NCBI GenBank assembly: GCA_009885425.1
Contig: VFKS01000436.1
Span: 1-5,538, forward strand
DNA: 5,538 bases
Origin: Novosphingobium sp.
Lineage (GTDB): Bacteria; Pseudomonadota; Alphaproteobacteria; Sphingomonadales; Sphingomonadaceae
Direction of reading: 5' to 3'
This document shows positions 1 through 5,179 of this stretch, one piece after another (position 1 is the first letter of the stretch; each line of letters begins with the position of its first letter). A model generated the notes under the pieces. The model was not told where the DNA came from. It saw only the letters and a program-made list of their open reading frames with translations, and searched no databases. The position numbers and the translations under genes were made by a program.

Positions 1-149
1 AGCGCCAGAATTGCGGGATCAACCAACCCATCGTGGACGATCAGCGCAGCACGCGCGATCAGCCGAGCGGCGCGCAGGGTAAGCAGGTCAGGATCGCCGG
101 GTCCGGCGCCGACCAGCCAGACTTTGGCGGGAGTGGGAACAAAGCTCAT
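1..149 (-). CDS. cobA: Uroporphyrinogen-III C-methyltransferase, N-terminal fragment (runs off left edge)
   Basis: Only the first 49 codons are present. The protein starts [20 protein letters not shown] and continues into [11 protein letters not shown], then [10 protein letters not shown]. The glycine-rich [15 protein letters not shown] segment (residues 13-27) followed by a D-x-LV motif near residue 40 is the N-terminal signature of the SUMT family of tetrapyrrole methylases. These transfer two methyl groups from S-adenosylmethionine to uroporphyrinogen III, giving precorrin-2, the precursor of siroheme and cobalamin, in the cytoplasm. The ATG at 147-149 is the only usual start after an in-frame TGA at 186-188. 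No convincing Shine-Dalgarno lies upstream. It follows the mscS stop by 62 nt on the same strand, and that gap holds no clear terminator, so it may share the transcript. Which branch it serves (siroheme or B12) needs the missing left-hand neighbours. The sulfur genes upstream make siroheme for sulfite or nitrite reductase the better guess. Confidence 0.88.
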   Translation of the reverse strand, partial: MSFVPTPAKVWLVGAGPGDPDLLTLRAARLIARAALIVHDGLVDPAILA

Positions 150-211
150 GCTGCTGAAATGGCCGCAGGACCGGCTCGGTGCCAGTCAGAATGGCTTTGC
201 GGAGGATTAGG

Positions 212-1102
212 TCAGCTATCGGCGCTGGGCATACCCGGCCATTCGCGGATATGCAGATCGCGCTGCGGGTAGGGCAGGTGCACGCCGTGCTGGCCGAACA
301 ACACCCAGATCCGTTTAAGCACGTCAGAGCGGATATTGCCGACGCCCGCTTCGGGATCGTCGATCCACAGCTGGATTTCAAACTGGATCGCGCTGTCGCC
401 AAAAGCATGCAGCCAGACCGAAGGTTCGGGTTCATTGTGGACCCGGGGGTTCTCCCGCGCGGCTTGCAGCATCAGCCGCTCGGCCAGTTCGACATCGCTG
501 CCATAGGCGATCCCGACCGGCACTTTCAGCCGGACATCGCGGGTCGAGAATGACCAGTTTTCGACCGTCGAGGTCATCAGCAGTTCGTTCGGGATCAGGT
601 ATTCGATCTGGTCGCGGGTGATGACCGAAACCGCGCGAATGCCGATCCGGTTGACCTGCCCGACGGTCTTGTCGCTGCCGCTGCCAACCGAAATTACGTC
701 GCCCGGCTTGATTGAGCGGTCCATCAGCATGATGATGCCCGAAATCAGGTTGCCCAAAGTCTTTTGCAGGCCGAACCCAACCGCAAGGCCGAATGCGCCT
801 GAAAACACCGTCAGCGCGGTCAGGCTGATTCCGAGAAAATCGATCCCGACCAGCACCAGCACCAGCCACAGCGCCACTCCCGCCAGCTTTTCTCCGAGCA
901 GCTTCTGGGTGGAATCGAGCCGGTGCATCCGCCGAAACAACCGCCGCACGACCATGTTGCCGATCCGCCCGGCGACCAGCACCGCCAGCACCACCAACAC
1001 GAACAGCAGCGCCCGGTAAAGCGAGATGTGGTAATCGCCCAGATCAAACCCGATCGCGTCAAGCTGCCGGGTCACCGCCGCTACGTCTTCGCGCAGGGTC
1101 AC
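212..1102 (-). CDS. Small-conductance mechanosensitive channel, MscS family
   Basis: This 296-residue inner-membrane protein probably acts as a tension-gated channel that releases solutes on osmotic downshock. Hydrophobic helices lie at about residues 29-49, 73-95 and 96-127. The third is Gly/Ala-rich and amphipathic (SGAFGLAVGFGLQKTLGNLISG, about 101-122), the pore-lining TM3 signature of MscS. It is followed by DRSIKPGDVI (128-137), which opens the cytoplasmic beta domain with PNELL at 171-175. The length is close to E. coli MscS (286 aa). I chose the GTG at 1100-1102 over an in-frame ATG at 1174 because it overlaps the metC stop as GTGA, a typical coupling arrangement. The longer reading would add 24 Arg/Pro-rich residues encoded inside metC. 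No good Shine-Dalgarno precedes the GTG, which fits translation by ribosomes arriving from metC. The family call is firm. What it conducts, and why it sits in a sulfur gene run, are unknown. Confidence 0.93.
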   Translation of the reverse strand: MTLREDVAAVTRQLDAIGFDLGDYHISLYRALLFVLVVLAVLVAGRIGNMVVRRLFRRMHRLDSTQKLLGEKLAGVALWLVLVLVGIDFLGISLTALTVFSGAFGLAVGFGLQKTLGNLISGIIMLMDRSIKPGDVISVGSGSDKTVGQVNRIGIRAVSVITRDQIEYLIPNELLMTSTVENWSFSTRDVRLKVPVGIAYGSDVELAERLMLQAARENPRVHNEPEPSVWLHAFGDSAIQFEIQLWIDDPEAGVGNIRSDVLKRIWVLFGQHGVHLPYPQRDLHIREWPGMPSADS

Positions 1103-2313
1103 GGCGCGGCCCAGGCGGCGAGGCCGTGGGTGAGGTCGGCGATCAGGTCGGCCGGGTCTTCCAGACCGATCCACAGCCGCAGCGCGAACCGGTCAGCCGG
1201 GTCAAAGCCGGGTGGCGGCCAGGGCATCTCGGCGCGGTCTCGTTCGGGGTGGATCGCCAGCGCCAGGCTTTCAAACCCGCCCCAGCTATAGCCGATCCCG
1301 AACAGTTTGAGCTCGTCGATCAACCGGTTTCGCGCCGCCGCATCGCGCCCGGCCATCACGACCGTCATCAAGCCGCAGCCGCCGGTAAAATCGCGCTTCC
1401 AAAGATCGTACCCGGACGCGCCGGGCAGCATCGGGAAAAGCACCGCGGCCACTTCGCTGCGGCCTTCGAGCCATTCGGCAATGGTCAGTGCGCTGGCGGA
1501 CGAGCGTTCAAGCCGCATGCCCATGGTTCTGAGGCCGCGCAGCGCCAGCGCGCAGTCGTCGGGCGCGGCCTGTTGGCCCAGCATCAGCGAGCGTTTGCGC
1601 AAGCGCGGATAGTATTCGGCGTTGGCGGTGACGCTGCCGAGCATCAGATCGCTATGCCCGCCAACATGCTTGGACAGCGCGAGGATCGACAGGTCTACGC
1701 CGTGGCGCAGCGCCTGAAACCCGGTCGGACCGGCCCAGGTGTTGTCGAGCAATACTGCCAATCCGCGCGCCTTGGCGGCCGCCGTTAGGGCCGGAATATC
1801 ACACATCTCCATCGTCAGGCTGCCGGGGCATTCGAGCAGCACCGCGCGGGTGTTGTCGGTGATCATTGCAGCAAAACCGGCGAGGTTGAGCGGATCGAAA
1901 AACCGTGCCGAAATTCCATAATCGCGCAACGCGTGCATCGCGATGGTGCGGCTGGGATCATAGGAATTGTCGGAAACCAGCACCTCATCGCCGGCCTTCA
2001 GCACGCTGAGCAGCGCCATCGCCGGGGCGGCCAGGCCGGTTGGGTACAGCATGGTCCCGGCCGCGCCCGGCTCCAGCGCGGTCAGGGCATCGGCCAGCGC
2101 CCATTGGGTTGGCCCGCCGCGCGCGCCGTAGTGGAACAGGCCGTCCTTGTTGACGTGCCGCCCAGCTTCCTGTGCGGCGCAGTTTTCATAGAGGTGCGTG
2201 CTGGCGCGCCAGACTGGCGGGTTGACCGCAGGGCCAGTCCATTCCGGCTTTCGTCCGGCCAAAACGAGCCGGGTTGCGGGCGACAGGCCCTTATCGTCCG
2301 TGCCGCCCGCCAT
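1099..2313 (-). CDS. metC: Cystathionine beta-lyase (Cys/Met metabolism PLP-dependent enzyme)
   Basis: This 404-residue cytoplasmic enzyme is predicted to cleave cystathionine to homocysteine, pyruvate and ammonia in methionine synthesis; such enzymes often also desulfhydrate cysteine. Fold-type I PLP landmarks are visible. HYGARGGPT (61-69) carries the phosphate-binding Tyr62 and Arg64 of the neighbouring subunit. Tyr118 in SYDPSR is the probable ring-stacking residue. Asp190 in LLDNTWAG pairs with the pyridine nitrogen. Lys215 in LSKHVGGHSD is the Schiff-base lysine. Arg379 in LRLWIGLEDPADLIADL should bind the substrate carboxylate. Blocks such as ECPGSLTMEM, DNTWAG, GHSD, LWKRDFTG, YSWGGFESL and GLEDxxDLIADL resemble E. 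coli MetC more than cystathionine gamma-synthase, as I recall those families. The ATG lies 3 nt after the sseA stop, and the only Shine-Dalgarno-like GAGG is too close to it, so coupling to sseA is likely. Its own stop overlaps the mscS start. Cysteine desulfhydrase or another C-S lyase is the main alternative. Confidence 0.93.
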   Translation of the reverse strand: MAGGTDDKGLSPATRLVLAGRKPEWTGPAVNPPVWRASTHLYENCAAQEAGRHVNKDGLFHYGARGGPTQWALADALTALEPGAAGTMLYPTGLAAPAMALLSVLKAGDEVLVSDNSYDPSRTIAMHALRDYGISARFFDPLNLAGFAAMITDNTRAVLLECPGSLTMEMCDIPALTAAAKARGLAVLLDNTWAGPTGFQALRHGVDLSILALSKHVGGHSDLMLGSVTANAEYYPRLRKRSLMLGQQAAPDDCALALRGLRTMGMRLERSSASALTIAEWLEGRSEVAAVLFPMLPGASGYDLWKRDFTGGCGLMTVVMAGRDAAARNRLIDELKLFGIGYSWGGFESLALAIHPERDRAEMPWPPPGFDPADRFALRLWIGLEDPADLIADLTHGLAAWAAP

Positions 2314-2316
2314 ACC

Positions 2317-3159
2317 TCAGGCCGTCTTCGTCGCCTTGGGGGTGTCGGGGTCGTTGCCCCATTCGGTCCAGCTGCCGTCATACAGCGCCACATCGTCCTT
2401 GCCGGCCAGATGCATCGCGAAGATCAGCACGCAAGCGGTAATCCCGCTGCCGCAGCTGGTGATCACTGGCTTGGCCAGATCGACCCCGGCGCCCTCAAGT
2501 GCCGTCTTGATCCCAGCTGCGTCCTTGAAGGTGCCATCGGCATTGTAGAGCTCGGTAAACGGCACGTTGAGCGAACCGGGAATATGGCCGCTGGCAATGT
2601 TCGGGCGCGGATCGGCTTCTTCGCCCGACCAACGCTTGGCGCCGCGGGCATCGACGACCTGTTCGGCGTTCGAATGGAGGTTGGCCAGCACATTGGCCTT
2701 GGTCCGGACGTTCTTGTCATCCTGCCAGGCGGTAAAGTGGCGGTGGCGCAGCTGCTCTTTGCCCTGGGTCAGAGCGCGGCCTTCGGCCTTCCATTTGGCC
2801 ATCCCGCCATCAAGGATCGCAACATCGTGCGCACCGAACATCTTGAGCATGAACCAGGCCCGGGCCGAGGTTTTGACCGGGCTGTCATCATAGAGCACGA
2901 TCCGGCTGCCATCACCTAACCCCAGCGACTGCATCCGGCTGGCGAATTTTTCGGGAGGGGGCAGGGTGTTCTCTACCGGGGCGTTCGAATCGACCAGATC
3001 GTCCAGATCCATAAACACCGCGCCGGGAATATGGCCAGCCTCATATTCCGCCTGCGCGTCGCGCCCGCTGCCGGGCAGATGTTTGGTGCAATCAACGATC
3101 CGCAGGTCGCTCGCGCCCATTTCGTTCGCGAGCCATTCGGTCGAAACCAGACTTTCCAT
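2317..3159 (-). CDS. sseA: 3-mercaptopyruvate sulfurtransferase (two-domain rhodanese)
   Basis: This 280-residue protein has two rhodanese domains. The N-terminal one (about 5-130) contains AGHIPGAVFMDLDDL (41-55), VLYDD (88-92) and the structural LDGGMAKWKAEG (116-127). The C-terminal catalytic one (about 160-270) has VVDARGAKRW, SGHIPGSLNVPFTEL and LYDGSWTEWG. The active-site loop CGSGITA (236-242, catalytic Cys236) is the CG[ST]GxT type of mercaptopyruvate sulfurtransferases, not the CRxGx[RT] of thiosulfate sulfurtransferases. Arg176 and Arg185 match the two substrate-binding arginines of the family in context and spacing. It moves sulfur from 3-mercaptopyruvate, the transamination product of cysteine, to a thiol acceptor or cyanide, releasing pyruvate. 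No signal peptide is seen, so it is cytoplasmic. The ATG at 3157-3159 is the first start after an in-frame TAA (3163-3165), with AGGAGG 11 nt upstream. It leads the sseA-metC-mscS run. Confidence 0.95.
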   Translation of the reverse strand: MESLVSTEWLANEMGASDLRIVDCTKHLPGSGRDAQAEYEAGHIPGAVFMDLDDLVDSNAPVENTLPPPEKFASRMQSLGLGDGSRIVLYDDSPVKTSARAWFMLKMFGAHDVAILDGGMAKWKAEGRALTQGKEQLRHRHFTAWQDDKNVRTKANVLANLHSNAEQVVDARGAKRWSGEEADPRPNIASGHIPGSLNVPFTELYNADGTFKDAAGIKTALEGAGVDLAKPVITSCGSGITACVLIFAMHLAGKDDVALYDGSWTEWGNDPDTPKATKTA

Positions 3160-3162
3160 AAC

Positions 3163-3198
3163 TTAACAGTCCTCCTGAGGGCCATCCTCCATGGCCAT
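3163..3198 (-). CDS. Possible 11-codon leader peptide upstream of sseA
   Basis: On the minus strand an ATG at 3196-3198 opens an ORF reading MAMEDGPQEDC and ending with TAA at 3163-3165, just 3 nt before the sseA ATG. A purine run AAAAGGGG about 7 nt upstream could act as its Shine-Dalgarno. It covers the sseA AGGAGG, and its last sense codon is TGT (Cys). That would suit an arrangement in which translation of the leader influences sseA initiation. An 11-codon ORF is easily made by chance, and the same frame stays open further upstream without another ATG that I could find, so it is offered only as a candidate. Confidence 0.2.
   Translation of the reverse strand: MAMEDGPQEDC
3171..3176 (-). 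promoter_or_regulatory. Strong Shine-Dalgarno of sseA
   Basis: On the minus strand this reads AGGAGG, a full anti-16S match and the best ribosome-binding site in the left half of the window. It lies 11 nt before the sseA ATG, a little longer than the usual 5-9 nt. It sits inside the possible short leader ORF described separately, so translation of that ORF would run over it. Confidence 0.75.
3180..3196 (-). repeat. Small hairpin in the sseA leader with GGAGG loop
   Basis: This is a perfect 6-bp inverted repeat, GGCCAT and ATGGCC, around a 5-nt loop. On the sense (minus) strand the loop reads GGAGG, a second Shine-Dalgarno-like element just upstream of the real AGGAGG. In the mRNA it would form a short stem directly 5' of the ribosome-binding site. 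The repeat is visible in the sequence. Any regulatory role is inference, and a 6-bp stem can arise by chance in DNA of this composition. Confidence 0.35.
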
Positions 3199-3211
3199 CA
3201 CAGCGCCCCTT

Positions 3212-3228
3212 TTCGCTGCAATTGCGAA
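3212..3228. promoter_or_regulatory. Candidate operator upstream of sseA (interrupted inverted repeat)
   Basis: TTCGC and GCGAA form an inverted repeat separated by 7 nt. A perfect 8-bp palindrome, GCAATTGC (3218-3225), overlaps its right half. It lies about 53 nt upstream of the sseA start, in the only gap (3160-3288) that could hold the promoter for sseA-metC-mscS. Such a dyad could bind a dimeric regulator, but it does not match a consensus I can name, and I could not pick a convincing -35/-10 pair in this gap. Confidence 0.25.
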
Positions 3229-3288
3229 GAGACTAGACGCGCAGGCGGGCCGCGTCGAGGGGGGAAATGCGGCTAAGGGCTTGAGACC

Positions 3289-4497
3289 CTAGTGAACCGG
3301 GCGTTGGCCGATCCGGCTGTAGGTCCGCGGGCCAAGGTCAAGCCGGAACGGGCGCAGCGCTGCGCCTTGCACTTCGGGCATTTCACCAACGACATAGGTC
3401 TGGACCTGTACCAACGATTGCCCGGCGGCGGTGCTGGCCTCTACCCGAAGCCGGGCGAGCGGCACGAAATAGGCGGCCTCGCCAGCCCGAATCGGGGTGA
3501 CCGCGCTCAGCGGCAAGCGGAAGTCGCCGGTGAACTCGGCGCTTTCACCCGGTGCCAACGCAACCAGCGCATGGCGCAGCTCCAGCCGCTGGCCATCGCC
3601 GGCAATCTGCGCTTCGGGCGGCAACGAGGCGTGAGCCGAGACCATATCGCCTTCCACCGCCAGCGCCGAAAGCGGTTCGGTCCCGGTGTTGGTCAAGGTT
3701 ACAACATAACTCAGTGTGGTCGCCATCAGCGATGCGCTCATCCGCCGCGCTTCCATGGTCATGCCAATCCCGGCGGGCAGGCCAAGCGAGAGGTGTGGAT
3801 CGGGCAGGGACCGCAGGCTCGCTGCCGTAACCAGCGGCTGCGCCGGGGCTGGATCAGGCCGGGGCGCCGGCACGATCGGGCGCTCGAAAGTGATCTCGGT
3901 CGGTGCGGGCACCCTGCGGCGGCGCCACCACAGCAGCGCAAACACCGCCGCCAGCAGCGCTGCTGCGCCTGCAATCCACGGCCAGTACCAGCCGGGTGCG
4001 GCGGCAGGTTCGATCAGCGCCGGGGCTGCTGGAGTTGCAGGAGTGACGGCAAAATCGGTCGGCAATGTCGAAATGCTCGGCCCGGTCAGGGCCGGATCGC
4101 CCGGCTGCGCCATGGTCACCGGCGCAGGCTGGCCAGATGGACCAACCGCCGCGCCCTGGGTGGTTCGCGCGGGCTGAGCGGCCACGGGGCGTGGTGCCGT
4201 AGCAGCAGTAGTAGCAGGGCGGGCAGTCGTTGCCGAAGGTGTCGGGGCAGGCTGGCTGGCACTGGGGCTGGGTGCCGGCGTCGGGGTTTCGCGCGGTGCA
4301 GCGGTGGTAACTACCGGATTGTCGCGATCAACCGGACCTTGCGATCCCGGCGGAGCGGGCTTTACAGTTGCTCCCGGCAGCCGCCAGTCGCTGGCCGCCT
4401 GCGCCAGCAGCACGGCCGGGGCAAGCGCCAACCCCAGCGCGACGGCGCTAGCTGCGGCTTTCAAGCTGCCCCCTGATCTGCTCATGTTATGGTCCAT
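3289..4497 (-). CDS. Hypothetical single-pass membrane protein with Pro/Ala/Thr-rich tether and C-terminal beta-sandwich-like domain
   Basis: I do not recognise this 402-residue protein as a named family. In order it shows: a signal peptide (about 1-34; hydrophobic core AVALGLALAPAVLL, possible cleavage after AQA); a long low-complexity stretch rich in Pro, Ala and Thr (about 40-168); one transmembrane helix (about 172-190, WPWIAGAAALLAAVFALLWW) followed by RRRR; a second short Pro-rich linker (197-221); and a C-terminal region (about 235-375) with alternating beta-type segments such as LSYVVTLTNTGTEPLSALAVEG, LVALAPGESAEFTGDF and SLVQVQTYVVGEMP. That pattern resembles Ig-like or DUF11/CARDB-type sandwiches. 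With a cleaved signal and RRRR after the helix, the tether would be periplasmic and the sandwich cytoplasmic. The start is ATG 4495-4497 or ATG 4483-4485 (4 residues shorter). Both have weak Shine-Dalgarnos, and the ORF reading back to 4785 would run through the divergent spacer into queF. It is divergent from queF, and its stop lies 129 nt before the sseA start, so co-transcription with sseA is possible. Confidence 0.75.
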   Translation of the reverse strand: MDHNMSRSGGSLKAAASAVALGLALAPAVLLAQAASDWRLPGATVKPAPPGSQGPVDRDNPVVTTAAPRETPTPAPSPSASQPAPTPSATTARPATTAATAPRPVAAQPARTTQGAAVGPSGQPAPVTMAQPGDPALTGPSISTLPTDFAVTPATPAAPALIEPAAAPGWYWPWIAGAAALLAAVFALLWWRRRRVPAPTEITFERPIVPAPRPDPAPAQPLVTAASLRSLPDPHLSLGLPAGIGMTMEARRMSASLMATTLSYVVTLTNTGTEPLSALAVEGDMVSAHASLPPEAQIAGDGQRLELRHALVALAPGESAEFTGDFRLPLSAVTPIRAGEAAYFVPLARLRVEASTAAGQSLVQVQTYVVGEMPEVQGAALRPFRLDLGPRTYSRIGQRPVH

Positions 4498-4532
4498 CTT
4501 GCGCGAATAGGGCCCGCTAGCCGCTTTGCCAC

Positions 4533-4561
4533 TGAATAGGAAGTGAACCCGGCAATTCCAA
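4533..4561 (-). promoter_or_regulatory. Candidate sigma70-type promoter for the membrane-protein gene
   Basis: On the minus strand TTGGAA (4556-4561, four of six matches to TTGACA) is followed after exactly 17 nt by TATTCA (4533-4538, three of six matches to TATAAT). This would put the transcription start about 30 nt upstream of the ATG at 4497. The spacing is ideal but the -10 match is poor. The rest of the 108-nt divergent spacer (4498-4605) shows no convincing promoter for queF on the plus strand, and I saw no recognisable preQ1 aptamer. Confidence 0.3.
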
Positions 4562-4605
4562 CCGCTGACTTGTGCATTTGCCGCGATGGAGGCATTGCGC
4601 GCTCT

Positions 4606-5064
4606 ATGACAGACGCACCTCAACCGCTCCACCTTGGCCAGACCAGCGCTCTGCCCGCTTCGCCCGAAGCTGCGGTGCTGGACTATGTGCCCAACCCGCG
4701 CGACGGATCGCTCTATCTGGTCCGGTTCGCCGCGCCAGAGTTTACCTCGCTCTGCCCGGTCACCGGCCAGCCCGATTTTGCCCATCTGGTGATCGACTAT
4801 GCGCCGGGTGAAACGATCGTTGAATCAAAGAGCCTCAAGCTGTTTCTGGGCAGTTTCCGCAACCACGCCGGGTTTCATGAGGACGTGACCGTCGGGATCG
4901 GTCAACGCCTGTTCGCTGAGATGCAGCCTAAGTGGTTGAGAATAGGCGGTTATTGGTATCCGCGCGGCGGGATCCCGATTGACGTTTTCTGGCAAAGCAG
5001 TGCTGCGCCTGAAGGCTTGTGGGTGCCAGAGCAAGGCGTGGCGGGCTATCGCGGGCGCGGCTGA
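4606..5064 (+). CDS. queF: NADPH-dependent 7-cyano-7-deazaguanine (preQ0) reductase
   Basis: This 152-residue cytoplasmic enzyme reduces the nitrile of preQ0 to the amine preQ1, the step before insertion into tRNA on the queuosine pathway. It is the short, single-domain (YkvM-like) type of the T-fold. Visible hallmarks are [14 protein letters not shown], with Cys50 as the nucleophile that forms the thioimide and Asp57 seven residues later as the acid. ESKSLKLF (73-80) is the QueF motif linked to NADPH binding. FHED (90-93) holds the His91-Glu92 pair that recognises the substrate. The ATG at 4606-4608 is preferred. A GGAGG at 4588-4592 lies 13 nt upstream, rather far, and an in-frame GTG at 4543 would add 21 residues unlike the family. 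It is the first gene on the plus strand after a divergent spacer, and no other queuosine gene is in the window. The function call is firm. Confidence 0.96.
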   Translation: MTDAPQPLHLGQTSALPASPEAAVLDYVPNPRDGSLYLVRFAAPEFTSLCPVTGQPDFAHLVIDYAPGETIVESKSLKLFLGSFRNHAGFHEDVTVGIGQRLFAEMQPKWLRIGGYWYPRGGIPIDVFWQSSAAPEGLWVPEQGVAGYRGRG

Positions 5065-5079
5065 TTGGCCACAGTCGCG
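5056..5079 (+). terminator. Stem-loop overlapping the queF stop, possible terminator
   Basis: CGCGGCTG (5056-5063) pairs with CAGTCGCG (5072-5079) over 8 bp with one G-U wobble, around an 8-nt loop. The stop codon TGA (5062-5064) lies in the stem. It is followed by TGTAATATTTCTG, which is only moderately T-rich, so this is at best a weak intrinsic terminator. It could separate queF from the receptor gene, whose candidate regulatory site begins at the next base. Confidence 0.35.
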
Positions 5080-5097
5080 GTGTAATATTTCTGTCAC
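5080..5097 (+). promoter_or_regulatory. Candidate Pho box (PhoB-binding site) upstream of the TonB-dependent receptor
   Basis: The 18 bases GTGTAATATTTCTGTCAC align without gaps to the Pho box consensus CTGTCATAWAWCTGTCAY with 15 of 18 matches. The second half, CTGTCAC, is exact, and the two TGTMAY-like repeats are 11 bp apart, one helical turn. The site ends 82 nt before the receptor ATG. In classical Pho promoters the box replaces the -35, with a -10 about ten bases further on, and I could not identify a good -10 there. TAATAT inside the box could itself be read as a -10, so a plain promoter is the alternative. Confidence 0.45.
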
Positions 5098-5164
5098 ATA
5101 GCCTCCGAGGTTCCCATTCGGGTTGCATTTGGCTACGCGCGCCCGATCCAAAACCCTTTGTTCC

Positions 5165-5169
5165 AAGGA
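5165..5169 (+). promoter_or_regulatory. Shine-Dalgarno of the TonB-dependent receptor gene
   Basis: AAGGA lies 10 nt before the ATG at 5180 and supports that start. It sits inside a short inverted repeat, GTTCC-AA-GGAAC (5160-5171), whose 2-nt loop is too tight to form a stable hairpin. Confidence 0.6.
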
Positions 5170-5179
5170 ACGCTCCGCG

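Noticed and set aside
1103..1174. Longer N-terminus for the MscS channel from the ATG at 1174
   Set aside because: The extra 24 residues are Arg/Pro-rich, unlike MscS proteins, and are encoded within metC. The GTG at 1102 in the GTGA overlap is the more natural start.
1933..2919. Long plus-strand ORF (328 codons) antisense to metC and sseA
   Set aside because: It spans two convincing enzyme genes with intact catalytic motifs on the other strand and shows no motif of its own.
3275..3291. Intrinsic terminator at the end of the membrane-protein gene
   Set aside because: The only dyad (AGGG...CCCT on the minus strand) has about 4 bp, overlaps the TAG stop and has no T-run, so it is not credible.
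4190..4290. Short GCA/GTA-rich repeat-like run inside the membrane-protein gene
   Set aside because: It is the codon pattern of the Ala/Pro/Thr-rich tether, with no regular repeat unit that I could define.
3292..4476. Long plus-strand ORF (394 codons) antisense to the membrane-protein gene
   Set aside because: Its translation is Arg/Gly-rich with no domain, signal or motif, while the minus strand over the same bases gives a signal peptide, a transmembrane helix and beta-type segments. It is a GC-rich shadow.
4543..4605. GTG start for queF at 4543
   Set aside because: It adds 21 residues with no resemblance to QueF N-termini. The ATG at 4606 gives a normal short-type length.
4498..4605. preQ1 riboswitch upstream of queF
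   Set aside because: I looked for a compact hairpin followed by an A-rich tail and a paired Shine-Dalgarno and saw nothing that fits. A covariance-model search would settle it.
4498..4785. N-terminal extension of the membrane protein back to 4785
   Set aside because: It would overlap queF coding sequence and bury the signal peptide about 100 residues inside the protein. The ATG at 4497 places the signal peptide at the N-terminus.
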